A stretch of 64,000 bases of DNA from assembly GCF_902706035.1 (NCBI RefSeq), contig NZ_CACSJA010000007.1, positions 62,001-126,000 of the forward strand. The letters run 5' to 3'. Origin of the DNA: Pantoea sp. 18069 (GTDB lineage Bacteria > Pseudomonadota > Gammaproteobacteria > Burkholderiales > Burkholderiaceae_C). The notes below the pieces were generated by a model. That model was not told where the DNA came from. It saw only the letters and a list, made by a program, of their open reading frames with translations, and did not search any database. Below, piece after piece: positions 42,272 to 51,455 of the stretch. The position numbers and the translations under genes are program-made. Numbering within the stretch: position 1 is the first letter of the stretch; each line of letters begins with the position of its first letter.

Positions 42272-43438
42272 ATGAACGCTTCCCAGCCCTTGCCCGATAA
42301 CACCCCTGTGCCCGCAGACAGCATCGCCTGGGTGCGCGTTTCCTCGTGCTATCTGCCGCTGGCCAATCCGATCAGCGATGCCAAGGTACTGACCGGGCGC
42401 CAGAAGCCCATGACCGAAATCGCCATGCTGTTCGTGGAGATAGCGACCAAGGACGGCCACCAGGGCCTGGGCTTCAGCTATTCGAAGCGCGCGGGCGGAC
42501 CGGGCCAGTTCGCGCATGCCAGGGAAATCGCTCCGGCGCTGATAGGCGAGGACCCGAGCGATATTTCCAGGTTATGGACCAAGCTGCAATGGGCCGGCGC
42601 GTCGGCGGGGCGCAGCGGCATGGCGGTACAGGCCATAGGCGCCTTCGACGTCGCGCTCTACGACCTCAAGGCACGCCGCGCGGGCCTGTCGCTGTCCAAG
42701 CTGCTGGACTCGCAGCGCGACTCCGTGCGCTGCTACAACACGTCGGGCGGCTTCCTGCATACGCCGCTCGAGCAACTGCTGGTCAACGCCGCGGCCTCGC
42801 GCGAGCGCGGCATAGGCGGCATCAAGCTCAAGGTCGGCCAGCCCGACCAGGCGCTGGACGTGCAGCGCGTCGAAGCCGTGCGCAGGCACCTGGGCGACGA
42901 CATGCCGCTGATGGTCGACGCCAACCAGCAATGGGACCGGCCCGCAGCGCAGCGCATGTGCCGCATCTTCGAGCAGTTCAATCTGGTGTGGATAGAGGAG
43001 CCTCTGGACGCCTACGACTTCGAGGGCCACGCCGCGCTGGCCGCGCAGTTCGACACACCGATTGCCACCGGCGAAATGCTGACTTCGGCGGCCGAGCACG
43101 CCGAGCTGATACGCCACCGCGCGGCCGACTACCTGATGCCCGATGCCCCGCGCGTGGGCGGCATCACGCCGTTCCTGCGGATTGCTGCCCAGGCCGAGAA
43201 CGCCGGGTTGGCGCTGGGCCCGCATTTCGCGATGGAATTGCATGTGCACCTGGGCGCGGTCTATGCGACCGAGCCCTGGGTCGAGCATTTCGACTGGCTG
43301 GAGCCGCTGTTCAACGAGCGACTGGAAATCAAGGACGGGCGCATGCAGGTGCCCACGCGCCCCGGCCTGGGCCTGAGCCTGAGCGAACAGGCCAGGGTCT
43401 GGACGCGCGAAGTCGCGGAAATCGGCAAACGGCCCTGA
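42272..43438 (+). CDS. Enolase-superfamily L-talarate/galactarate dehydratase
   Basis: 388 residues of the mandelate racemase/muconate lactonising group. Catalytic features are GIKLKVG (Lys185, Lys187), metal ligands Asp216 (MVDANQ), Glu242 (WIEEPLD) and Glu268 (GEMLTS), and His318 (LGPHFAMELH). LPLANPISDAKVLTGRQKPM and FSYSKRAGGPGQFAHAREIAP closely resemble the characterised TalrD/GalrD enzymes. It would dehydrate talarate or galactarate to a keto-deoxy-glucarate. The ATG at 42272 follows GAAGAG and leaves both operators upstream. Confidence 0.88.
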   Translation: MNASQPLPDNTPVPADSIAWVRVSSCYLPLANPISDAKVLTGRQKPMTEIAMLFVEIATKDGHQGLGFSYSKRAGGPGQFAHAREIAPALIGEDPSDISRLWTKLQWAGASAGRSGMAVQAIGAFDVALYDLKARRAGLSLSKLLDSQRDSVRCYNTSGGFLHTPLEQLLVNAAASRERGIGGIKLKVGQPDQALDVQRVEAVRRHLGDDMPLMVDANQQWDRPAAQRMCRIFEQFNLVWIEEPLDAYDFEGHAALAAQFDTPIATGEMLTSAAEHAELIRHRAADYLMPDAPRVGGITPFLRIAAQAENAGLALGPHFAMELHVHLGAVYATEPWVEHFDWLEPLFNERLEIKDGRMQVPTRPGLGLSLSEQARVWTREVAEIGKRP

Positions 43439-43479
43439 CCTGAACCCCCTGCCCCTTCCCACTACAAAAAGGAGACAAC

Positions 43480-44457
43480 ATGCGCCTTTCTCTCACTCCC
43501 CTGCATTGCGCAGCCGCCGTGCTCATGGCCTGCGGCGCCCTTGGCGCCAGCGCGGCCGACAAATACCCGACGTCGCCGGTGCGCATGCTGGTCGGCACGC
43601 CGGCCGGCGGCACGACCGATGTGGTCGCGCGCCTGATCGCCGTGAAGATGGCCGATACCCTGGGCCAGACCGTCGTCGTGGAGAACAAGCCCGGCGCCAG
43701 CGGGCTGATCGCCGCAGAGAGCGTGGCAAAAGCCAGCGCCGACGGCTACACCATACTGATGGCGCCCTCGCAGCTGGCCACTTACCGCGCGCTCTATCCC
43801 ACCACCAGCTTCGATCCTGAAAAACAGCTGCTGCCCCTGGGCCTGATCGCAACCTCGCCTTATGTCATGGTGGTGCATCCCTCGCTGCCGGTGAAGACCT
43901 TGCCCGAGCTGATTGCCTATGCCAAGGCCAATCCGGGCAAGATCTCCTACGCCGGCTCCACGCCAGGCTCGGCCCAGCATCTTGGTTGGGACATGATCAA
44001 GCGCAAGACCGAGACCGACATGCAATACGTGCCCTACAGAGGCACGAGCGCGCTGATGCCTGATCTGCTGGCAGGCCGCCTGCAGGCCGGCATAGACAAC
44101 GTCGCCATCCTCACGCCCTACATCAAGAGCGGCCAGCTGCGGGGCATCGCCGTGACCAGCGCCAGCCGGACCGCGCTGCTGCCGGAGCTGCCCACCGTGG
44201 CCGCCAGCGGCCTGCCCGACTTTCGCGCCATGGGCTGGTTCGGCGTATTCGTCACAGGCAAGGTGCCGCCCGACGTGCTGGCCGCGCTGCGCAATGCCGT
44301 GCACGCCGCCGCCTCGGCACCCGACACGCGCGACAAGCTCGCAGGCCTGGGCGCCGAGCCCCAGGCAGGCCTTGCCGATGAACTCGCGGCCCTGCTGCAC
44401 AGCGAATCGACGGTGTGGAGCAAGGTCATCAAGGACGGCAATATCTCGCTGCAGTGA
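43480..44457 (+). CDS. Bug/TctC family periplasmic solute-binding protein
   Basis: 325 residues with signal peptide MRLSLTPLHCAAAVLMACGA and cleavage near ASAAD. Motifs are VGTPAGGTTDVVARLIAVK, LGQTVVVENKPGASGLIA, KASADGYTI and YVPYRGTSALMPDLLAG. AGGAGACAAC precedes the ATG. It follows the dehydratase by 42 nt and shares its LacI operators, so a hexaric acid or related acid is the likely ligand. Confidence 0.93.
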   Translation: MRLSLTPLHCAAAVLMACGALGASAADKYPTSPVRMLVGTPAGGTTDVVARLIAVKMADTLGQTVVVENKPGASGLIAAESVAKASADGYTILMAPSQLATYRALYPTTSFDPEKQLLPLGLIATSPYVMVVHPSLPVKTLPELIAYAKANPGKISYAGSTPGSAQHLGWDMIKRKTETDMQYVPYRGTSALMPDLLAGRLQAGIDNVAILTPYIKSGQLRGIAVTSASRTALLPELPTVAASGLPDFRAMGWFGVFVTGKVPPDVLAALRNAVHAAASAPDTRDKLAGLGAEPQAGLADELAALLHSESTVWSKVIKDGNISLQ

Positions 44458-44508
44458 GCAGGCCGGGCCTTGGGGCCTCCCCCATGACAGCTGGAAAATA
44501 TCAGCGCT

Positions 44509-45501
44509 TCATTCGGGTTTGCCGAGCGCCGCGGGATTGCAGACATTGGTCGGCGATCCCGCAAAGAAGCTGACCACGTTCTCGAAGGCCGCGCGGAAGT
44601 ACAGCTCGTAGCCCTTTTGCTCGACATAGCCCAGATGGGGCGTGGCAACGATATTGTCGGCAGAGAGAAACGGTGCATCTCCGGCCACGGGTTCGGTCTC
44701 GAACACGTCGAGCGCCGCGTAGCCGGGCCGCCCCTGGGCCAGCGCCTGCTGCAGCGCGCCCGGCGCCACCAGCTCCGCGCGGCTGGTGTTGACCAGCAAG
44801 GCCGAAGGCTTCATGGCCTGCAGGTCCTCAAGGGCCACGATGGCCTGCGTGGCAGCGTTGAGCCGCAGGTGCAGGCTCACGACATCGGCCTGCGCGAAGA
44901 AGCCCTGCTTGGAATCGGCAACGCGATAGCCGTCGCTGAGCGCCTGCGCACGGCTGGCTTCGCGGCCCCAGATGAGCACGTCCATGCCAAAGGCCTTGCC
45001 ATAGCCCGCGACGCGCTTGCCCAGCTTGCCGTAGCCCCAGATGCCCAGCGTATCGCCTTGCAGCGCGCGGCCCGGGGTGTTGAAGCGCGCGTCCAGCGAC
45101 GACGTCTGCCAGCGCCCGGCCTTCATGTGCGCGACATATTGCGGAATCTTGCGGTACGCGGCCATGATCAGCGCCCAGGTCAATTCGGCCGGTGCCGTGG
45201 GGTCGCCCACCCCTTCGGCAATCGCCACGCCGGCCTCGGTTGCGGCCGGCACATCGATATGGCCGCTGACCTTGCCGGTCTGCGATATCAGCTTCAGCCT
45301 GGGCAGCCGGGCCAGCAGGCGCGCGGTGATTTCCGTGCGTTCGCGGATCAGCACCAGCGCATCGAAGTCCTGCAGCGCGGCGGCGAGCTGGTCCTCGTCC
45401 ATCGCCTGCGTGAAAACGGTCACGTCGTGCGCGTTCAGCAGCGTGTAGCAGCCCAGTTGGCTGACGGCATTCTGGTAGTCATCGAGTACGGCAATCTTCA
45501 T
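44509..45501 (-). CDS. D-2-hydroxyacid dehydrogenase family protein
   Basis: 330 residues. The Rossmann motif is LGIWGYGKLGKRVAGYGKAFG. The catalytic arginine lies in LLVNTSRAELVAPG, the glutamate in DVFETEPVAGD and the histidine in TPHLGYVE. It begins MKIAVLDDYQNAV, typical of the SerA-like/PdxB branch. It is convergent with the Bug gene on its right-to-left side and divergent from a RidA relic. Substrate unknown. Confidence 0.87.
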   Translation of the reverse strand: MKIAVLDDYQNAVSQLGCYTLLNAHDVTVFTQAMDEDQLAAALQDFDALVLIRERTEITARLLARLPRLKLISQTGKVSGHIDVPAATEAGVAIAEGVGDPTAPAELTWALIMAAYRKIPQYVAHMKAGRWQTSSLDARFNTPGRALQGDTLGIWGYGKLGKRVAGYGKAFGMDVLIWGREASRAQALSDGYRVADSKQGFFAQADVVSLHLRLNAATQAIVALEDLQAMKPSALLVNTSRAELVAPGALQQALAQGRPGYAALDVFETEPVAGDAPFLSADNIVATPHLGYVEQKGYELYFRAAFENVVSFFAGSPTNVCNPAALGKPE

Positions 45502-45549
45502 CTTCGTCCCTACAGCGCATGGTTGGTGTGGCCTGCATTATCGATCCTC

Positions 45550-45768
45550 ATGCCCGGTATTTCTCGAGTGGTCATGGACAGCGTGTGCCGCACGCTCACG
45601 CAGGTAGGCAGCGCCATTGAGAACGTGGTGAAAGTCAATGTCTGGCTCTCCGACCTGGCGGACTTCGCCGCGTTCAATGAGGTCTACGCCGCCTATTTCC
45701 AGGCTGGCCCAGCATTCAATGTGGAAGTCGAAGTGCAGGCGCTGGACAGGCAGCGCGCAGTCATTTGA
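45550..45768 (+). pseudogene. Truncated RidA/YjgF-like gene
   Basis: 72 residues starting MPGISRVVMDSVCRTLTQVG and containing ENVVKVNVWLSDLADFAAFNEVYAAYF, the central helix/strand of RidA proteins. A normal RidA is about 125-150 residues. The N-terminal half is missing, and the C-terminal strand lacks the arginine-containing segment that forms the imine-deaminase pocket (AGPAFNVEVEVQALD instead). It is therefore probably non-functional. Confidence 0.65.
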
Positions 45769-45929
45769 TTGCGCGCCGCCGCCGAGCACACGGACAGCGG
45801 ATACCGGAGTTCCCTCGGCACATGGACGAACCTGGTTAGCATGCCATGCATTGCTCGCCTTTCAGACCAAATCCCGCAAAGGCCATAGCACGGTGCGCGC
45901 GCGATGGCGCCCGGTAAGGACCATTGAGA

Positions 45930-46295
45930 ATGAACACCAGGAACTATCTGGCCACCCAGGCCCACACCAGCGAATACCCCGAGCCCATCACCTTTTCCCA
46001 AGGAACTATTCTTGCCGTCGGTGAGAAATATGCCGGACCCGAGGGCTGGGACGACTGGTATTTCTGTGAACTCGCGGGACAGGACGGCGGCTGGGTTCCG
46101 GTGCAAGTCCTCGCGTTCATCGACAACCAGACGGCCCGTGCGCTTGAAGACTACACGGCCAGGGAACTGAATGTACGTGTCGGCGAAGCGCTGATCGGCG
46201 GCAGAACGCTCAACGGCTGGGTCTGGTGCGAGAACCCAAGGACAGCGGAGTCGGGCTGGGTGCCGCTTTCACATCTGCGGGACGCAGGGCAATGA
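45930..46295 (+). CDS. Small protein with two SH3-like repeats
   Basis: 121 residues from ATG 45930 with AAGGA 9 nt upstream. Two similar halves are visible: ITFSQGTILAVGEKYAGPEGWDDWYFCEL...GGWVPVQVL and ALEDYTARELNVRVGEALIGGRTLNGWVWCENP...SGWVPLSHL, each ending in GWVP. This is the variant bacterial SH3 fold, used for binding rather than catalysis. No signal peptide. Partner unknown. Confidence 0.75.
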   Translation: MNTRNYLATQAHTSEYPEPITFSQGTILAVGEKYAGPEGWDDWYFCELAGQDGGWVPVQVLAFIDNQTARALEDYTARELNVRVGEALIGGRTLNGWVWCENPRTAESGWVPLSHLRDAGQ

Positions 46296-46642
46296 TCGCC
46301 TGCACCCCGCTCAGAAGCCGAACCTGGCCGACAGAAACACTTCCCCGCCCCACTTCGAGATAGCCAACGGGGCACTCACCCGCGCCCTGCCCATGCATCA
46401 GGGCCTGGACCTGATGCCGGCCCAGCGCCAGGCCGTGCATGGCGCCTGGGACATGCCGCGCGAAGATACCATGGAGCGCTTCTTTGCGAGCCACCCCGAG
46501 TGGAAAGACACGGCCGCACTGCTTGCTCAAACCAAGGACTTTCTAAGTCATTGATTTATGAGACGAAAATCTGTTTCTCAAGCGTCCTGAGCCCGTCGAA
46601 GGATCGAAGGATGAACGGCCTGCCTCCAGCGCGAGCCGAGCC
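46296..46642. other. Intergenic region with a short unassigned reading frame
   Basis: A plus-strand frame stays open from about 46316 to the stop at 46554. With an ATG at 46393 it would give 53 residues (MHQGLDLMPAQRQAVHGAWD...). No ribosome-binding site precedes that ATG. The frame has protein-like composition and may be the C-terminal relic of a lost gene, but I do not recognise the family. The remainder shows nothing. Confidence 0.3.
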
Positions 46643-47800
46643 CTACCCCATCTCCGGCACCACCCCCATATAACGCCCGCGTGGGCGTATCACCTGCGCC
46701 ACCTCGAGCTGCTCCAGGCTATGCGCCAGCAAGCCTATGCTGCGCGCTGTGGCGAACAGGCTGAAAGCCGCGTCATGCGGCAGCCTGTGGCGCGCCATCA
46801 GCGCCGCCAGGGCGACATCGATGTTGGGCTGCAAGCCGGTCAGCAGCGTTGCCTTCTCGATGAAGCGCGCGATCACCTCCGGCGGCTCGGTCAACGCCAG
46901 CAAGGCCGCGGCCCGCGGATCGCCGTCGGGATAGATGTGGTGGCCGAAGCCGGCGAGCGGCAGCCCCATGGACAGATGGTGTTCCAGCACCTTGTCCGCG
47001 CCCAGCCGCTCGACTTCGCTGAACAGCGCCTGCACCCGGCCCGAGGCATCTCCATGCAAGGGCCCCGAAAGCGTGGTCAATCCGGCCAGAAGGCAGGCAG
47101 GCAGCGAGGCGCCGGTCGAGGCCGTGATGCGCGCGACAAACGCTGAACTGGTCAACTCGTGATCGAGCAGCAACACCATGGCCGTGCGCAGCAGATCAGC
47201 CACCTTGGTCGATTGCTTCCAGCCTTTGGCAAACCGCAGGTGCAGCGGCTGGTTGCCCGGCGCCGCGCCAAACGCATCGGCCAGTTGGCCCACCAGGCTC
47301 TGGCCCTCGATATGCAGCACGCGCGTGAGGCGTCCGCGCGTGGAATGCCCGGTGGCCGATAGCGCCGCCAGGGTGGTGAACGCTGCGATCCGCCCGGGCG
47401 TGGCCGGGCGCAGGTGCGCGGGTGGCGCGGAGCAGGAGAAATCGACGGCCTGCTCGGCGCCCCACAGCAGTTGCGCCGCCTCTTCCGGCGTGGCGGATCG
47501 CGCCAGTTCCACCGCGTCCTGGCCGCGGTAATACGGGCGCCCGCGAAAGAAGGCGCTCAAGGCAGTGGGGATGCTGGGCTCCGAGCCGAACAGCGTGTTG
47601 GCGGCCAGGGTCTCATGTTTTCGGCCCGCCTCCTTGCGTTTGGCCAGGCCCGCCACGTCCTCGGCACGGTACAGGCTGCGGCGCGTATCGCCGGGGTCGG
47701 CCATTACTTCGATCTTGCCGCGGCTGACGTAGGCATAGACCGTCTGCGGGCGCACGCCGAGCAGCGCGCAGGCCTCGTTCATCGAAATCCAGGAAGCCAT
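46643..47800 (-). CDS. Citrate synthase family protein with N-terminal HTH
   Basis: 385 residues. Residues 1-60 are a MerR/excisionase-like HTH (MASWISMNEACALLGVRPQT, VYAYVSRGKIEV, DPGDTRRSLYRAEDV). The remainder is a short citrate-synthase fold with GLTTLSGPLHGDASGRVQAL, GFGHHIYPDGDPRA and NIDVALAAL, containing the catalytic-type histidines. Such fusions occur in proteobacteria and may act as citrate or methylcitrate synthases or as sensors. The ATG at 47800 is preferred over a GTG at 47809. It is divergent from a hydroxyacid dehydrogenase gene across an AT-rich promoter region. Confidence 0.85.
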   Translation of the reverse strand: MASWISMNEACALLGVRPQTVYAYVSRGKIEVMADPGDTRRSLYRAEDVAGLAKRKEAGRKHETLAANTLFGSEPSIPTALSAFFRGRPYYRGQDAVELARSATPEEAAQLLWGAEQAVDFSCSAPPAHLRPATPGRIAAFTTLAALSATGHSTRGRLTRVLHIEGQSLVGQLADAFGAAPGNQPLHLRFAKGWKQSTKVADLLRTAMVLLLDHELTSSAFVARITASTGASLPACLLAGLTTLSGPLHGDASGRVQALFSEVERLGADKVLEHHLSMGLPLAGFGHHIYPDGDPRAAALLALTEPPEVIARFIEKATLLTGLQPNIDVALAALMARHRLPHDAAFSLFATARSIGLLAHSLEQLEVAQVIRPRGRYMGVVPEMG

Positions 47801-47809
47801 GGGAAACAC

Positions 47810-47870
47810 CTATGCTTTATATATGTTGATTTTATACATCAATATTGACCAGATTATCAAGTGAAAACTA
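47810..47870. promoter_or_regulatory. AT-rich divergent promoter region
   Basis: Between the HTH-citrate synthase gene and a dehydrogenase gene lies an AT-rich block with TTTATATATGTTGATTTTAT and TATACATCAATATTGA. It contains an imperfect inverted repeat (TGTTGA...ATCAATA) and several -10-like words. The HTH on the citrate synthase suggests a possible autoregulatory site here. Confidence 0.4.
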
Positions 47871-47906
47871 GGATGCAGACATTCCTGCAAAAACCTGGTG
47901 ACCGCC

Positions 47907-48860
47907 ATGAAAGCCCACATCCTTCAACTCAACCCCATCCTGATTCCGGCGATCAACGAGCAGCTCGCGGCGCTTTATACCGTGCACAAGTTCTACGAGC
48001 TGGCCGATCAGAAAGCCTGGCTGACCGAACATGGCGCGTCCGTCGCCGCCGTGATCACGGGCGGCCACACCGGCATTTCGCAGGCGCTGCTCGAACAATT
48101 GCCCGCCCTCAAGGTGGTCGCGGTCAACGGCGTGGGCACCGATGCGGTGGATCTGGCCTACTGCCGCGGCCGCGGCCTGCCCGTCACGGCCACGCTGGGC
48201 GCATTGACCGAAGACGTCGCCGATCTGGCGATTGGCCTGCTGATCGCGGCCTGCCGCAATCTGTGCGCGGGCGACCGCTTCGTGCGCGACGGCCAGTGGG
48301 AACTCAACCCCCAGCCCAGCGCCACTGCGCTCGCCCGGCGCTTTAGCGGAATGCGCGTGGGCATCGTCGGCATGGGGCGCGTGGGGCGCGCCGTCGCAGT
48401 GCGGGCCGCAGCGTTTGGCTGCCCCATCAGCTACACCGATCTACGCCCAATGGAGGACATCGCGCACCGGTTTGTGCCTCATCTCATCGATCTGGCACGT
48501 GACTGCGACGCGCTGGTGCTGTGCGCAGCGGCCGATAGCGCCGAAGGCATTGTCAACGCGGCCGTGCTCGAAGCGCTCGGGCCGCGCGGCTTCCTGGTCA
48601 ACGTCGCGCGTGGCCGCCTGGTCAATGAAGCCGACCTGACTGCGGCACTGGTCGCCGGGCGCATTGCCGGCGCGGGCCTGGACGTATTCGTCGACGAACC
48701 CCGCGTGCCCCTGGCGCTGCGCGAGTCCGACGCCGTGACCCTGCAGGCGCATCGCGCCAGCGCGACCTGGGAGACGCGTACCGCCATGGGCGAGATGGTG
48801 CTCGCCGGCATTGCCCAGGCGCTCGCGGGCCAGCGCCCCACCATGAGCCTCACGACCTAG
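47907..48860 (+). CDS. D-2-hydroxyacid dehydrogenase family protein
   Basis: 317 residues from ATG 47907 (a GTG at 47898 is possible). The cofactor motif is VGIVGMGRVGRAVAVRAAAFG. The catalytic arginine lies in LVNVARGRLVNEADL and the glutamate in DVFVDEPRVP. The histidine is in LQAHRASAT, where the usual PH is AH. The family interconverts 2-keto and D-2-hydroxy acids. It precedes a Bug gene by 40 nt and heads a plus-strand run of Bug, FAH, SDR and Bug. Confidence 0.85.
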   Translation: MKAHILQLNPILIPAINEQLAALYTVHKFYELADQKAWLTEHGASVAAVITGGHTGISQALLEQLPALKVVAVNGVGTDAVDLAYCRGRGLPVTATLGALTEDVADLAIGLLIAACRNLCAGDRFVRDGQWELNPQPSATALARRFSGMRVGIVGMGRVGRAVAVRAAAFGCPISYTDLRPMEDIAHRFVPHLIDLARDCDALVLCAAADSAEGIVNAAVLEALGPRGFLVNVARGRLVNEADLTAALVAGRIAGAGLDVFVDEPRVPLALRESDAVTLQAHRASATWETRTAMGEMVLAGIAQALAGQRPTMSLTT

Positions 48861-48900
48861 GCGCTCCGCCCCAAAAGATAACAACAGGAGACAAACCACC

Positions 48901-49884
48901 ATGACCACCACCACCCGCCGCCTCGCCTTCACCCTCGCCCTGGCCCTGGGCGCCACCGCTCTTGCGCCCGCGGCCTTTGCCCAGTCCTATCCGTCTCGCC
49001 CCGTGACCCTGGTCGTGCCCTTCCCGCCCGGAGGCGGCACCGATACCGGCGGGCGGGTGATCGCCGAACAGCTGAGCCGGCGCTGGGGCCAGACCGTGAT
49101 CGTCGAGAACAAGGGCGGCGCGGCCGGCCAGATCGGCGCCGATCTGGTGGCCAAGGCCAAGCCCGATGGCTATACCTTGCTGCTGGGCAACATCGGCACG
49201 CAGGCCATCAACCCTTCGCTCTACGCCAAGCTGCCCTACGACCCCGACAAGGCGTTTGCTCCGGTCTCGCTGGTCGCCGAGTTGCCGCTGGTGATGATGA
49301 TCAACCCCACCGTCGCCGCCAGGACACCCGCCGAATTCATCGCGCTGGCCAAGGCCCAGGCCGGCAAGCTGTCGTACAGCAGCTCGGGCGCGGGCGGCGC
49401 GCCGCACCTGGTGGCGGAAATGTTCAAGGACCAGACGCACAGCTTCATCGTGCATGTGCCCTACCGCGGCGGCGGCCCGGCGATTGCCGATCTGCTCGCG
49501 GGCCATGTCGATCTGTCGTTCATGACGGCGCTCGAGGCTTCGGGCCATATCAAGGCCGGCAAGCTGCGCGCGCTGGCGGTGACCAGCGACAAACGCTTGC
49601 CTGCGCTGCCCGAAGTGCCCACGCTGGCCGAAGGCGCGCTGCCGGGCTTCAACGCGATTTCGTGGATAGGCCTGCTCGCGCCCGCGGGCACGCCCCAGGA
49701 CATCGTCGAGAAGATCGCCGCCGACGTACGCGCCGTGCTCGCCGACGAAGCCGTCAAGGCACGCTTTGCGGCGCTGGGCGGCGTGCCGCGCGCCACCTCG
49801 CCGCAGGATTTCGGCAAGCTGATCGCGGCCGACAAGGCGCGCTACGCCGAAATCATCCGCAGCCGCAAGATCACCACCCAATGA
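48901..49884 (+). CDS. Bug/TctC family periplasmic solute-binding protein
   Basis: 327 residues with signal peptide MTTTTRRLAFTLALALGATA and cleavage near AFAQ/SYPSRP. Motifs are VVPFPPGGGTDTGGRVIAEQ, WGQTVIVENKGGAAGQIGA, AKPDGYTLLLG and HVPYRGGGPAIADLLAG. AGGAGACAAACC precedes the ATG. Its stop overlaps the FAH gene start (ATGA), coupling receptor and enzyme. Confidence 0.93.
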   Translation: MTTTTRRLAFTLALALGATALAPAAFAQSYPSRPVTLVVPFPPGGGTDTGGRVIAEQLSRRWGQTVIVENKGGAAGQIGADLVAKAKPDGYTLLLGNIGTQAINPSLYAKLPYDPDKAFAPVSLVAELPLVMMINPTVAARTPAEFIALAKAQAGKLSYSSSGAGGAPHLVAEMFKDQTHSFIVHVPYRGGGPAIADLLAGHVDLSFMTALEASGHIKAGKLRALAVTSDKRLPALPEVPTLAEGALPGFNAISWIGLLAPAGTPQDIVEKIAADVRAVLADEAVKARFAALGGVPRATSPQDFGKLIAADKARYAEIIRSRKITTQ

Positions 49885-50609
49885 GCGCCGTGATCGACCT
49901 GGTCTTTCCGGCGCCCGCGCCGGCCACCTTGGCTGTCGCAGGCAGCAGCGCCCGGTTCCCGCTGGGCCGCGTATTCTGCATAGGCCGCAACTATCGCTGG
50001 TCGGCCGATGAGGCCGCGCCCACGCAGCTGCCCGCCTGGTTCATGAAGCCCGCGAGCGCGGTCTGCGCAGCGCAAGGCGCGCTGCCCTATCCATCCGCGA
50101 CGCGCGACTTCTGCCATGAGATCGAACTCGTTGTGGCCATGGGCCGCGGCGGTCGCGACATCGACGCGGCCCAGGCCGAATCGCATATCTGGGGCTATGC
50201 CGCGGGCCTGGACCTCACGCGGCGCGATCTGCAGCAACAGGCCAAGCAGGCCGGCGGCCCCTGGGAGCCCGCAAAGGCTTTCGATCATTCCGCGCCCTGC
50301 ACGCCGCTGGTGCCGGCCGAAACCCTGGGCCACCCGAGACTGGGCGCGGTATGGCTCACGGTCAACGGCGTAGCACGCCAGCGCGCCGATGTGTGCGATC
50401 TGCTGTGGTCCGTGCCCGAACTCGTGGCCATGCTGTCGCGTTCGGTCACGCTGCTGCCCGGCGATCTGATCCTCACAGGCACGCCCGCGGGCGTGGGGCC
50501 GCTTTCGCCCGGAGACGTCGTCACGGGCGGCGTCGCGGGCATAGGCCAGTTTTCCATGACCGTAGGCAGTCCCGCAGACCGGGGCGCGACGGGCATTCAT
50601 CAACCATGA
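49881..50609 (+). CDS. Fumarylacetoacetate hydrolase family protein
   Basis: 242 residues: [18 protein letters not shown], the acidic metal-ligand strand [16 protein letters not shown], and the C-terminal [19 protein letters not shown]. This is the short FAH form (fumarylpyruvate or acylpyruvate hydrolase-like), cleaving C-C bonds in 2,4-diketo acids. It overlaps the Bug stop by 4 nt and precedes an SDR gene by 13 nt. Confidence 0.9.
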   Translation: MSAVIDLVFPAPAPATLAVAGSSARFPLGRVFCIGRNYRWSADEAAPTQLPAWFMKPASAVCAAQGALPYPSATRDFCHEIELVVAMGRGGRDIDAAQAESHIWGYAAGLDLTRRDLQQQAKQAGGPWEPAKAFDHSAPCTPLVPAETLGHPRLGAVWLTVNGVARQRADVCDLLWSVPELVAMLSRSVTLLPGDLILTGTPAGVGPLSPGDVVTGGVAGIGQFSMTVGSPADRGATGIHQP

Positions 50610-50622
50610 CAGGAGCTTCCCC

Positions 50623-51381
50623 TTGAACAATTCCCCGAAAATAGCGCTGGTCACCGGCGCCGGCAGCGGCATTGGCCGCGCCACGGCACTCGGTCTGCTC
50701 ACCGACGGCTGGAGCGTGGTGCTTGCCGGCCGGCGCGCCGAACCGCTGCAGGCGCTGGCCGCCGATGCCGCCGAACGCGGCCAGACCGCGCTGGCCGTGC
50801 CCACCGATGTCACCGACCCCGACAGCGTGCAGGCGCTGTTCGATGCGATAGAGCAGCGCTTCGGCCGGCTCGATGTGCTGTTCAACAACGCAGGCGTCAA
50901 TGCGCCGGCCGTGCCGATAGACGAACTGCCGCTGGACAAATGGTTCAGCGTGCTCGACACCAACGTCTCGGGCATGTTCCTGTGCGCACGCGCGGCCTTC
51001 GGGCTGATGCGCCGCCAGTCGCCCCAGGGCGGGCGCATCATCAACAACGGCTCGATCTCGGCCTACACGCCCCGGCCCTTCACCGCACCCTACACGGTGA
51101 GCAAGCACGCAGTCGCGGGCCTGACCAAGGCGCTGGCGCTCGACGGGCGCGCGTTCGACATCGTCGCCAGCCAGATCGACATCGGCAATGCGCTGACCGA
51201 GTTGTCGGAGCGCATGACGCGCGGCGTGCTGCAGGCCAATGGCACGACCGCGCCCGAACCGATGATGGACGCCAGCCACGTGGCCAACGCGGTGCGCCAT
51301 GTGGCCGCGCTGCCGCTGGAAGCCAACATCCTCAACATGACCATCATGGCCAGCGCCATGCCCTTCGTGGGCCGCGGCTGA
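50623..51381 (+). CDS. SDR family oxidoreductase
   Basis: 252 residues, TTG start with AGGAG 7 nt upstream. Cofactor motif [24 protein letters not shown], catalytic serine in [10 protein letters not shown] and [15 protein letters not shown]. It is a classical NAD(P) dehydrogenase for a secondary alcohol or keto group. Operon context with FAH and Bug genes suggests a carboxylic-acid pathway. No specific substrate is supported. Confidence 0.88.
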   Translation: MNNSPKIALVTGAGSGIGRATALGLLTDGWSVVLAGRRAEPLQALAADAAERGQTALAVPTDVTDPDSVQALFDAIEQRFGRLDVLFNNAGVNAPAVPIDELPLDKWFSVLDTNVSGMFLCARAAFGLMRRQSPQGGRIINNGSISAYTPRPFTAPYTVSKHAVAGLTKALALDGRAFDIVASQIDIGNALTELSERMTRGVLQANGTTAPEPMMDASHVANAVRHVAALPLEANILNMTIMASAMPFVGRG

Positions 51382-51455
51382 CGGCCTGGTGAACAGCGTA
51401 TAGCGCCCGACCGCGGCGCTGGAAGACGACAGAGAAAACCACAAAGGAGACAAGC

